In this document: positions 16,612 to 23,804 of the stretch, one piece after another | Position numbering within the stretch: the first letter of the stretch is position 1 | How the letters are laid out: each line of letters opens with the position of its first letter | Source of the DNA: Acidobacteriota bacterium | GTDB taxonomy: Bacteria; Acidobacteriota; Thermoanaerobaculia; Gp7-AA8 | Assembly: GCA_003223645.1 (NCBI GenBank) | Contig: QHVT01000035.1 | Location: 1-41,168, forward strand | Length of the DNA: 41,168 nucleotides | Direction: 5' to 3' | The notes under the pieces: model-generated | Database searches by the model: none | The model's input: only the letters and a program-made list of their open reading frames with translations | Told to the model about the DNA's origin: nothing | Position numbers and translations under genes: made by a program

Positions 16612-16805
16612 AGAAATTCACGCGCGTCGGATCGATCGGGCCGACCGAGGAGCGGGGATTTGCGGTCTGGGTCGGATACGATATCGACGGCGTCGATGAG
16701 GACCTGTCGGAGCACGGACTGATTCGCGTCGACGACGACAACGACGCGCACGGCGTGACGACGTTCACGCCGGTCGACCTGGAGAAGCTCGGGATCAAAC
16801 GATGA
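16596..16805 (+). CDS. Hypothetical small protein, MARY-type domain
   Basis: A 69-residue acidic protein starting inside the 3' end of the membrane-protein gene. Its pattern, MARY then VWVGYDIDGV then GVTTFTP, is shared with the N-terminus of the convergent protein at 17102-17551 (MARY, RWIGWEIDGV, GVKEFRP), so the two appear paralogous. No known family recognised. The frame is open far upstream, but this start matches the paralogue. Confidence 0.6.
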   Translation: MARYVKKFTRVGSIGPTEERGFAVWVGYDIDGVDEDLSEHGLIRVDDDNDAHGVTTFTPVDLEKLGIKR

Positions 16806-17035
16806 TGTCTCACGATCAGTTGAAAGCGATGGCCGCCGCGGTTGCGACGGAGCTGCACGGAACGATGACGCCGGAGCTGCGCAAGAAGTTCATCGATGTG
16901 CGCGCGGAGCTGTTTCAGCGCGGCCTCTACGATCCGGTGCTCGTGCGATTCGACAGCGCGACGGTGCCGCACGCGACGCAGGAAGAGATTGCGGCGCAGC
17001 TGGGGACGATCGCGGAGAGCCTCCCGGCCTCCTAG
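16802..17035 (+). CDS. Hypothetical 77-residue helical protein
   Basis: Starts with an ATGA overlap on the preceding gene, indicating coupling. Mostly helical, with PELRKKFIDVRAELFQRGLYDPVLVRFD in two pieces as the most conserved-looking part. No family recognised. Its last five codons and TAG stop are formed by the leading unit of the palindromic element at 17019-17095, so the original C-terminus may have been altered by that element. Confidence 0.6.
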   Translation: MMSHDQLKAMAAAVATELHGTMTPELRKKFIDVRAELFQRGLYDPVLVRFDSATVPHATQEEIAAQLGTIAESLPAS

Positions 17036-17095
17036 CCTCCTAGCCTCCCAGAAAACTTTCTCGGAGGCTGAGGCCAGGAGGCTCGGAGGCTCGGA
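17019..17095. repeat. Iterated palindromic element, GGAGGCTNGGAGGC family
   Basis: Four to five units such as GCCTCCTAGCCTCC face inverted units such as GGAGGCTCGGAGGCTCGG across a short AT-rich loop (AAAACTTT). It separates convergent genes and contains the stop of the 16802 gene. Other members: 26857-26950, 37027-37094, 37951-37999. Confidence 0.82.
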
Positions 17096-17101
17096 AGCTA
17101 C

Positions 17102-17551
17102 CTACGCGAGCCGCCCGAGAATCCGCAAGTAGCAATCGTCCGCGCCGACCACCTTCACCCGTCCGTCCTGCTCCCACTCGCGGAAGCGCGACTGCACGCG
17201 CGGATGGCCGAGCTGGCGCTCATCGCCGAAGAAGCCGAGGAGGAGCGAGCGCGAGACGTTGGTCACGCCGCGCGAGCGGATGCGCTCCATGCCCACGAGG
17301 AGCGCGTCGAGGCGATACTCGATGTCCTGTTCGAGCAGATCGCCGGGTGCTGCACTCGTGACCGCGCCGAGTCCGAGGAAGGACTCGAACGGCATCGGCC
17401 GAAACTCCTTCACGCCGCGCGCGCGGAGCTCTTCCTCCGGCATCTCGTCGGCGAGAATCAGCCCCGGGATCTCGGTGCCGACGCCGTCGATCTCCCACCC
17501 GATCCACCGCTCCTTCCCGAGCAGCGCAATCCGCTGGATGTAGCGCGCCAT
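17102..17551 (-). CDS. Hypothetical protein with N-terminal MARY-type domain
   Basis: 149 residues, no recognised family. Residues 1-55 resemble the small protein at 16596 (MARY, a tryptophan-rich IGWEIDGV, then GVKEFRP). Residues about 75-149 are basic and could bind nucleic acid or protein. It is convergent to the three-gene set at 16195-17035, with a palindromic element between, which suggests a local duplication and rearrangement. Confidence 0.6.
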   Translation of the reverse strand: MARYIQRIALLGKERWIGWEIDGVGTEIPGLILADEMPEEELRARGVKEFRPMPFESFLGLGAVTSAAPGDLLEQDIEYRLDALLVGMERIRSRGVTNVSRSLLLGFFGDERQLGHPRVQSRFREWEQDGRVKVVGADDCYLRILGRLA

Positions 17552-17580
17552 CTGTTTGTCCGTGCGTTCAAGGATACCGC

Positions 17581-17994
17581 TTACGATCCATACGGAGCGG
17601 CTCCAGCCGTCGGCAACTGCACGCGATCGAGTGCCATCTGGTACTGCGGGCGCGGGTCCATCACGAAGTAGAGAATGTTGAAGATCCAGAGAAACCAGAG
17701 GCAGAAGAAGCCGGCGATTCCCATGATCCAGAAGAACGTGTTGGGCGTGAGCGTGATCGTTCCGTTGATCTCGACGATGCCGGGCGCCGGCTGCGTCAAC
17801 GCCACGTCGGCCATGACTTCGGCGACGAACGAGAAGTTGACGTTGTTCGTGCCGTTGAAGATGCGGAAGGTGTTCGCGTCGCGGCTGATCGAGCCGCCGA
17901 CGGTCACGCGCAGCGCCTGCTCGACGGCGTCGAATACGACATTCGGCGGTTCGGTCGTGGCAAGCCGTTTGTAGACGGTGAATTGACGATTCAT
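17581..17994 (-). CDS. Hypothetical membrane-anchored protein
   Basis: 137 residues, unknown family. An N-terminal alpha/beta region (residues 1-80, beta-rich with NTFRIFNGTNNVNFSFVAEV) is followed by one long hydrophobic segment at about 86-112 and a short C-terminal tail. It may be a cytosolic domain anchored to the membrane. It is divergent from the gene at 18015 with only 20 bp between the start codons; no Shine-Dalgarno, but TACGCT lies 6 nt before the ATG. Confidence 0.65.
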   Translation of the reverse strand: MNRQFTVYKRLATTEPPNVVFDAVEQALRVTVGGSISRDANTFRIFNGTNNVNFSFVAEVMADVALTQPAPGIVEINGTITLTPNTFFWIMGIAGFFCLWFLWIFNILYFVMDPRPQYQMALDRVQLPTAGAAPYGS

Positions 17995-17999
17995 GGTCT

Positions 18000-18006
18000 T
18001 AGCGTA
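18000..18006. promoter_or_regulatory. Symmetric -10 element serving two divergent leaderless genes
   Basis: TAGCGTA reads TAGCGT toward the gene at 18015 (9 nt gap) and TACGCT toward the gene at 17994 (6 nt gap). With 20 bp between the two start codons, this is the only TA-rich hexamer available to both. Inference from spacing. Confidence 0.45.
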
Positions 18007-18014
18007 GCAGCGTC

Positions 18015-19184
18015 ATGGCCCCCACCACTCCTTTGCGATTTCCTTACCGCCACGAACTTCGTCTCCCCGTGATCGGGCTGGAGGCGGAGTTCAAGGTGTT
18101 CGTCGACGACGAAGAAGTCGTCCCCGAAGAGCTGTGGCGGACGCCCTACGCGTTCATCGAAGAGCCGCTGCTGCATCGCGGGACGAAGGCCGCGCAGTTG
18201 CCGACGGGCGGAGCGGTGTATTTCGACGGCGGCGTGCTCGAGGTCGTCACGCCGGTGATCGAGATCGGCGCCCAGTGCACGGCGCGCGCGGTGCGCAGCT
18301 TGTGGGAGCAGATCGAATTCATTCGCGCGGAGCTCGATCGCTGGGAGACGCGCAGCGGCAAGCGCGCGCGGCTGCAGGCGTTCAGCTGTCACTACAACAT
18401 CTCGTACGAGATCGCAGCCGTGGAGCGGAATCGCAATCGCACGATTCAGAAGCTCGCGCTGCTCCTCGCGCATCTATTGCCGGCGCCGGTGATCGTGACG
18501 GGTGCGAATCGCGAGTCGACAGGCGTCGGCGTTCGGCCGCGACGCGATCGCATCGAGGTCACGTTCGACTTCACTCCCGATCCCGCGCTCATGTCGGCAA
18601 CCACCGCGGTGATCGTCGGCATCGTGCGCGACGTGATCGCCTGGCCGTCGTATCGCGTCGAGGAGATCGCGAAGCGGAACATCCCGACGATCGCCGGACT
18701 GAACCCCGGCCGGCACACGACGCGCCACGGATGGATCGCGCGCGCGTTTCATTTTCCGCACGATCCGTTCGCGTGCGACATCAACGCGCCGATCTGGTCC
18801 GGTGACAAGTCGCTGCGCCAGGTCGCGCACGACATCGCGGCGCACTTTTGCAAATCGATCAGCGCGGTGTCCGACGCGCAAAGCGAGAGCGTTCTCTTCT
18901 CCGTGCTGCGCGGCGAGACCAAGTCTTTGCTCGACCTGGAAAAACGTCCCGCCGCGTACGACGACATCGGCCGCGCCGTCCGGTGGTCCGAATCCACCCC
19001 GCCCCTCCCCCGCTCCCGTTACGAGCGCGTGTTCCTCGGCCTCGGCTCGCAGAAGCCGATCAAGATCGGCGACGAGTGGCTCACGCCAGTCGGCGTGAAA
19101 GGGTGGTATCACGCGGTGTTCAAAGACGCGCACGGCGAGGAGCAGCTGCTCTCGATCGATCAGCTCGCGGACCTGTTCGTGTGA
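18015..19184 (+). CDS. Putative carboxylate-amine ligase/amidoligase-like protein
   Basis: 389 residues, family not firmly recognised. The N-terminal VIGLEAEFKVFVDD resembles the GxExE opening of glutamine-synthetase-fold ligases (GCS2/amidoligases). TPVIEIG, FSCHYNISYEI and the basic VRPRRDRIEVTFDFTPD look like further active-site strands. RHTTRHGWIARAFHFPHD may be a nucleotide or phosphate contact. No signal peptide. If the assignment holds it would form an amide bond at the cost of ATP on an unknown substrate. A TAGCGT box 9 nt before the ATG suggests a leaderless message. Confidence 0.55.
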   Translation: MAPTTPLRFPYRHELRLPVIGLEAEFKVFVDDEEVVPEELWRTPYAFIEEPLLHRGTKAAQLPTGGAVYFDGGVLEVVTPVIEIGAQCTARAVRSLWEQIEFIRAELDRWETRSGKRARLQAFSCHYNISYEIAAVERNRNRTIQKLALLLAHLLPAPVIVTGANRESTGVGVRPRRDRIEVTFDFTPDPALMSATTAVIVGIVRDVIAWPSYRVEEIAKRNIPTIAGLNPGRHTTRHGWIARAFHFPHDPFACDINAPIWSGDKSLRQVAHDIAAHFCKSISAVSDAQSESVLFSVLRGETKSLLDLEKRPAAYDDIGRAVRWSESTPPLPRSRYERVFLGLGSQKPIKIGDEWLTPVGVKGWYHAVFKDAHGEEQLLSIDQLADLFV

Positions 19185-19226
19185 TTCCGAGCCGCGACCC
19201 TCCGTCATCCCGATCGATCCACGCGG

Positions 19227-19319
19227 TGTAGGGCAGGTTTTCTAACCTGCCCCCCGAGGGCAGGCTGGAAAGCCTGCCCCTACACCAGGGAGGGGGCAGG
19301 TTGGAAAACCTGCCCTACA
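19227..19319. repeat. Triple palindromic element, GGGCAGGTT family
   Basis: Three successive palindromes, each GGCAGG-TT-loop-AA-CCTGCC in form: GGCAGGTTTTCTAACCTGCC at 19232-19251, then a variant around GGCAGGCTGGAAAGCCTGCC, then GGCAGGTTGGAAAACCTGCC. The outer ends GTAGGG and CCCTAC also pair. It lies between the 18015 gene and the YCII gene. Confidence 0.82.
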
Positions 19320-19379
19320 CGGCCGTGTCGATTTCCTCGTTCTCCGTTCGTCTGTAGAGTGAAGAAAGGAGAATCAACG

Positions 19380-19712
19380 ATGTCCCAATACCTGATCGTG
19401 CTTCGCGACGCCAACTGGAATCCCGAGAGCCTCAGCCCCGAGGAGCTGCAGGCGATCATGAAGAAATACCGCACCTGGATCGACGGCATCGCCGGCAAGG
19501 GCAACAAGCTTCGCGACAAGGAAGGACGCGTCGTTCGCCGCAACGGCAGCGGCGTTTCGGTCACCGACGGACCGTACTCCGAGGCGAAGGAAGTCATCGG
19601 CGGATACATCGTCATCGAAGCGGACAGCTACGAAGACGCGGTGAAGAAGTGCGAGGACTCGCCACACCTCGTCAACGGCTCCATCGAGATCCGCGCGCTC
19701 GAAGTCCGCTGA
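19380..19712 (+). CDS. YCII-related (DGPF-domain) protein
   Basis: A 110-residue ferredoxin-like-fold protein. The DGPYSEAKEVIGGY segment is the DGPF-type signature. The ATG at 19380 is set by GAAAGGAG upstream; the GTG at 19359 would place that site inside the gene. Such proteins are the constant genomic partners of ECF42 sigma factors; the sigma gene starts one base after this stop. Biochemical role unknown. Confidence 0.9.
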   Translation: MSQYLIVLRDANWNPESLSPEELQAIMKKYRTWIDGIAGKGNKLRDKEGRVVRRNGSGVSVTDGPYSEAKEVIGGYIVIEADSYEDAVKKCEDSPHLVNGSIEIRALEVR

Positions 19713-19713
19713 T

Positions 19714-20964
19714 ATGACCGAGATCCCGGACGTCGTCGACCATCTGTTCCGCCACGCGGCGGGACAGATGGTCTCGACGCTGACGCGCGTGTTCGGCCCC
19801 GAGCACCTTTCGCTCGCCGAGGAGGTGGTGCAGGAGGCGCTGATCTCGGCGTTGCAGCAGTGGGGCCTGCGCGGCATCCCCGAAAACCCGCAGGGCTGGC
19901 TGTTCCAGGTCGCGCGCAATCGCGCGCTCGATCAGCTGCGGCGCGACGCGTCGCTGCGCGCGAAGGAGCCGGAGATCATCGCCGCGCTGCATGAACGCGC
20001 CGACGATCCGCATCCCGCGTTCGCACACGAGTTGCGCGACGATCAGCTGCGGATGATGCTGATGTGTTGCCATCCGGCGATTCCGCGTGAGAGCCGCGTC
20101 GCGCTGACGCTGAAGACCGTCGGCGGATTCAGCGTCGACGAGATCGCGCGCGCGTTCCTGACGAAGAAGGAGACGATCGCGCAGCGGATCGTGCGCGCGA
20201 AGCGGTTGATCCGCGACGAGCGGATCCCGATCGAGATGCCGTCGCGCGTCGAGTTGCCGGAGCGCGTCGACTCGCTGCTCGAAGTCATCTATCTGATGTT
20301 CAACGAAGGCTACAGCGCGCACGCCGGCGACGATCTCGTGCGCTCCGATCTGTGCGCCGAGGCGATTCGACTCGGACGCGAGATCGCGATGCATCCGGCG
20401 ACGGATGTGCCCGAGGCGCACGCGCTGCTCGCGCTGATGCTCATGCAGGCCGCGCGATTGCCTGCGCGCATCGACGCCGCCGGCGAGCTGTCGACGCTCG
20501 CGGAACAGGACCGCGCGCTGTGGGACCAGGCGATGATCGCCGACGGCATGCGCCAGCTCGGAGAATCCGCCGAAGGCGAGCGACTGACCGCGTATCACGT
20601 CGAGGCCGCGATCGCCTCGTGTCATGCCATCGCGGAATCGTTCGAAGACACCGACTGGGACGCGATCGTCGCGCACTACGACCTGCTGACGGAGCTGAAG
20701 CCGACGCCGGTCGTCGCGCTCAATCGCGCAGTCGCCGCCGCGATGGCCGAAGGTCCCGCGGCCGCAATGTCAGCCATTGAAGAAATCGAGTCGCACGAGT
20801 CGCTGCAGAACTATCTCCCCCTCCCCGCCACCCTCGGCGAACTGTGTCTGCGGTTGGGCGATCGCCGCCGCGCGGCCGAATACTTCACGCGCGCGCTGGA
20901 GTTGCCGGCGACGATGCCGGAGAAGAAGTTTTTGTTGAGGAAGCTCGAGGCTTGCGGGCGGTGA
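19714..20964 (+). CDS. ECF42-type RNA polymerase sigma factor
   Basis: 416 residues, much longer than a basic ECF factor (about 190). Region sigma2 is at about 15-75 (EEVVQEALISALQQWG, GWLFQVARNRALDQLRR) and sigma4 at about 110-165 (GFSVDEIARAFLTKKETIAQRIVRAKR). The long C-terminal extension with TPR-like helices (LPLPATLGELCLRLGDRRRAAEYF) is characteristic of ECF42, which has no classical anti-sigma and is thought to be controlled through the extension. Paired with the DGPF gene upstream. Its 3' end overlaps the convergent multidomain gene by 80 bp. Confidence 0.92.
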   Translation: MTEIPDVVDHLFRHAAGQMVSTLTRVFGPEHLSLAEEVVQEALISALQQWGLRGIPENPQGWLFQVARNRALDQLRRDASLRAKEPEIIAALHERADDPHPAFAHELRDDQLRMMLMCCHPAIPRESRVALTLKTVGGFSVDEIARAFLTKKETIAQRIVRAKRLIRDERIPIEMPSRVELPERVDSLLEVIYLMFNEGYSAHAGDDLVRSDLCAEAIRLGREIAMHPATDVPEAHALLALMLMQAARLPARIDAAGELSTLAEQDRALWDQAMIADGMRQLGESAEGERLTAYHVEAAIASCHAIAESFEDTDWDAIVAHYDLLTELKPTPVVALNRAVAAAMAEGPAAAMSAIEEIESHESLQNYLPLPATLGELCLRLGDRRRAAEYFTRALELPATMPEKKFLLRKLEACGR

Positions 20965-23797
20965 CCCGCTTCCATTCGAGCATGGCGGCGAGCGAGTGCT
21001 GGACGAAGTCCGTGCGGACCTCGCTGGAATGGATTCCCTCGCGCAGGCCGCCGATCGCATAGTCGGGGTTGGGAAGGATCGATCGATCGCGCTCCTGGAT
21101 GATGAGCCGGTCGAGAAAGCGCAGGCCGCGCGCATAGGAATCGAGGTAGGTCGCGCGACGCCGGCCGCGCGCGATCGAGGCCGCCGCCGCGAGGCCTTCG
21201 AGATACACCGCGGTCGTGTAGCCGGGCGTGCCGGCTTGATGGTCGTTGATGAAGCCGCCAGTCTTCTCCTGCTGATATCCGAGGAGCCAGTCTGCGATCT
21301 CGAACGTCATGTGGGCGAACTGCGGGTCGCCCGTCACCTCCCACCACTTGCTGAAGGCCTGCAACAACCACGTGACTTGCCCGAAGTGGCGCTTGTACCG
21401 GAAGCGATGCCGGTAGTATTGAAACGCGCGGCGGAGCCGTTCCTCATCGATCGCCGAGACGCCCTGTTGGCAGGCGACGGCGAGAGCGAGCAGCACCTGG
21501 CCGGGAAAGTACTCCTGGTACTCCTCGAGGGATGGATCGCCGGCAGCTTTGTGCGTGGCGATGCGGCCGTGAGGCAGTTCCACGCGCCGCCACAGGGCGG
21601 CGGCGAGATCCTTCATCGACGAGCGCCTCGGATCGCCGTCTTCCAGATTGCTGAGCGCCAGAAGGAGGAAGGAGATCTCGGCGGCGGAGTCGTCCAACTC
21701 GCCTTTGAAGAGAGCGTCGATCGCTTTGCCGGCAGCGCTTCCAAGCCCGTCGCCGCCGACGACGTTGTGGGCGCGGCTCAAGACCCATGCGCCGTGAGCC
21801 TGCCTCGCCGAATCGGCGTCCTCGTACAACCGGTTCTGAAACGGTTCATACGACGAAAAGAGCGTGCCGTCGTCGCGCATGTGTTTGAGCAGATAGCGCA
21901 GCTGCAGTTTGCAGTGCCGGTCCGCAAGCACGCGGGCCGGCGGCAGCTTTTGCTGCGGCACAGGAAACCCTCCGGCGGTGGGCCAGACGCCGTCCGGACC
22001 GGCCAGCCACGTCGTGCAGTCGTAGCGGCACCAGTCGTACGGAGGCTCGGACAGGCCGGCCTTTTCGAGCACCGCCTCCGCAAAACTCACGTCGTCGAGG
22101 TTCCAGAGGCTTGCGACGAACGGGAGCAGCATCCCCGCCTGCTCGCCGCGATGGGCCATCAGTGCCTGCTCGCCGTGACGGTAATAACGAACCACTTCTT
22201 CCGGCTTCGGGTCTCCGAGCTCGAGCGGATCAAACAGCAGCGAGACGGTGACGGCGATCGAATCGGGGCCGGCCGGTTCCGTCTCGTCGAACCGGTCATC
22301 AGCGAGAGCGGCTCCGACGATCGTCTTCAGGTCCTCGTCGAGGTTGCGTACCGCCCAGCCCATGCAACCGCGGAGACAGCCTTCGATGTAGACCGTCACA
22401 TACAAAGAGTCGACGTTCTCCGGAAGCAGGTTGTCCGCCAGCGGAGCGGTCGTTTCGGGCAGGCCCGATCGTTGGGCCAGCACGAGGTCATGCGCGCGAT
22501 CAGCAATCCGTCCGCAGACCATTCTGTCCTTGTACCAGGGCAGCGGGTCGGACTCCGGAACGCCGGCCGGTTGCCAGCTCGCATCCGGCTCGACGGCCTT
22601 GACGACTTCGTGCCGGAGAATCTCGTACGGCTCGAATGGCTCGAGCTGCGCGTTCCTGATGCGCGCGTGCTGGAGCTGCGCCCATTCGCCGGCAATGCCC
22701 GGCATGCGCGGCAGAGCGCCGCCGATTCTCTCGCGCCGCTCCAGGCTCCGCACCACGATGCCGTAACGATCGTTGTCGAGCTGACCCGGGCTGCACGGCT
22801 CGAGCGCGCTGAAAAACGTCACGGCAAACGCGCTCTCCTCGAGGATGCGCAACCCCTCCTCGCCGCGCGCCAGCCCCTCGGCCGTGCTCAGCGAGGCCAT
22901 CACCACGTCATCGGCTGCCGAACGGGACGTCTCGCCCGGGAAGTGCCAGAACCCGCCGCGGGCATGACGATGATGGAGGTCTTCGCGCGAACGGATGCTC
23001 ACCCACGCGCCGCCCGCTGAATCGTAGTCCTGGTCCAGCTGTTCGGGCGGACGCAAAAGCCTGCCGGACGACAGGTATTCCGAAAGAACCAACCGCGCGA
23101 GCCGCGCGGGATGAAAGTGTTCGGGTGCCCGCTCGGTGTGCCATTCGAACTCGGGAAACCATTTGGAAGGATTGGCCGGCGTTTTCTCTTCATCGTCCAT
23201 GGATGCGATGAAGTCGTCCCAGATGTCGTAGACCGCTTCCATGTGAAACCCGCGCTCCTGCATCAGCGCGTAGCCGTTTTCCCAGCCGAAGCGCACCAGG
23301 CAAATCCCGCCCTCGACACGCAGGCCCGCGGCTTCGAGCCGCTCGACCGCCTCGGTCATACAAGTTCCGGAGCTCACCGAGTCGTCGATCACGATCACCG
23401 GCTCGCGGGGATCGATCTCGCCCTCGATGAGTTTGCAGGAGCCGTGTTGCTTCCGCTCCTTGCGAACCAAGAGACCTCCATAGCGGCTGTCCTGGAGCAG
23501 GCAGGCCTGCAGAATGGGAACGCCGGTCAGCCCGTACGTCGCGAGCTGCCGGCCGTCGAATCGCTGGAGGAGCTCCAGCACGCACTTCCCCGCCAGTTCC
23601 GCGCCACTCTGCGAGAGCGTGACGGAAAGGGAGTCCAGCATCCAGCGCGCGGAGGTGCCGTCACGCGAAAGCACGGGCTGCGTCTCCGAGCGATGCAGAA
23701 TCCCGCGCCGGAGCAGCAGATCGAGCAACTCGGCGCGCCGCGACTGAAAACTCTCGGGAAGCGATCCCAGCGTCGTGGAAAGGGCTTCGCGCAACAT
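20885..23797 (-). CDS. Multidomain protein: OPRT-like + AMMECR1 + alpha/alpha toroid
   Basis: 970 residues. Residues 25-195 resemble orotate phosphoribosyltransferase: RKERKQHGSCKLIEGE (112-127) and the PRPP loop VIVIDDSVSSGT (134-145). Residues about 260-390 may be a degenerate AMMECR1 copy. Residues about 430-590 form a clear AMMECR1 domain: GCLRGCMGW (473-481), ADDRFDETEP, MLLPFVAS and LEKAGL. Residues about 605-950 are repeated helical hairpins (WVLSRAHN, WLLGYQQEKTGGF) like an alpha/alpha-toroid glycosidase or terpenoid-cyclase fold. No signal peptide. It starts 7 nt after the radical SAM stop, so it is cotranscribed. The low-complexity Ser/Ala/Pro tail overlaps the convergent sigma gene and looks like readthrough. 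Predicted to be part of the RiPP-like pathway, activity unknown. Confidence 0.82.
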   Translation of the reverse strand: MLREALSTTLGSLPESFQSRRAELLDLLLRRGILHRSETQPVLSRDGTSARWMLDSLSVTLSQSGAELAGKCVLELLQRFDGRQLATYGLTGVPILQACLLQDSRYGGLLVRKERKQHGSCKLIEGEIDPREPVIVIDDSVSSGTCMTEAVERLEAAGLRVEGGICLVRFGWENGYALMQERGFHMEAVYDIWDDFIASMDDEEKTPANPSKWFPEFEWHTERAPEHFHPARLARLVLSEYLSSGRLLRPPEQLDQDYDSAGGAWVSIRSREDLHHRHARGGFWHFPGETSRSAADDVVMASLSTAEGLARGEEGLRILEESAFAVTFFSALEPCSPGQLDNDRYGIVVRSLERRERIGGALPRMPGIAGEWAQLQHARIRNAQLEPFEPYEILRHEVVKAVEPDASWQPAGVPESDPLPWYKDRMVCGRIADRAHDLVLAQRSGLPETTAPLADNLLPENVDSLYVTVYIEGCLRGCMGWAVRNLDEDLKTIVGAALADDRFDETEPAGPDSIAVTVSLLFDPLELGDPKPEEVVRYYRHGEQALMAHRGEQAGMLLPFVASLWNLDDVSFAEAVLEKAGLSEPPYDWCRYDCTTWLAGPDGVWPTAGGFPVPQQKLPPARVLADRHCKLQLRYLLKHMRDDGTLFSSYEPFQNRLYEDADSARQAHGAWVLSRAHNVVGGDGLGSAAGKAIDALFKGELDDSAAEISFLLLALSNLEDGDPRRSSMKDLAAALWRRVELPHGRIATHKAAGDPSLEEYQEYFPGQVLLALAVACQQGVSAIDEERLRRAFQYYRHRFRYKRHFGQVTWLLQAFSKWWEVTGDPQFAHMTFEIADWLLGYQQEKTGGFINDHQAGTPGYTTAVYLEGLAAAASIARGRRRATYLDSYARGLRFLDRLIIQERDRSILPNPDYAIGGLREGIHSSEVRTDFVQHSLAAMLEWKRVTARKPRASSTKTSSPASSPATPARA

Positions 23798-23804
23798 GAG
23801 GGGA

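Noticed and set aside
20996-23020. A 674-residue open frame on the plus strand
   Set aside because: Antisense to the OPRT-AMMECR1-toroid gene, whose domains are clearly recognisable on the minus strand.
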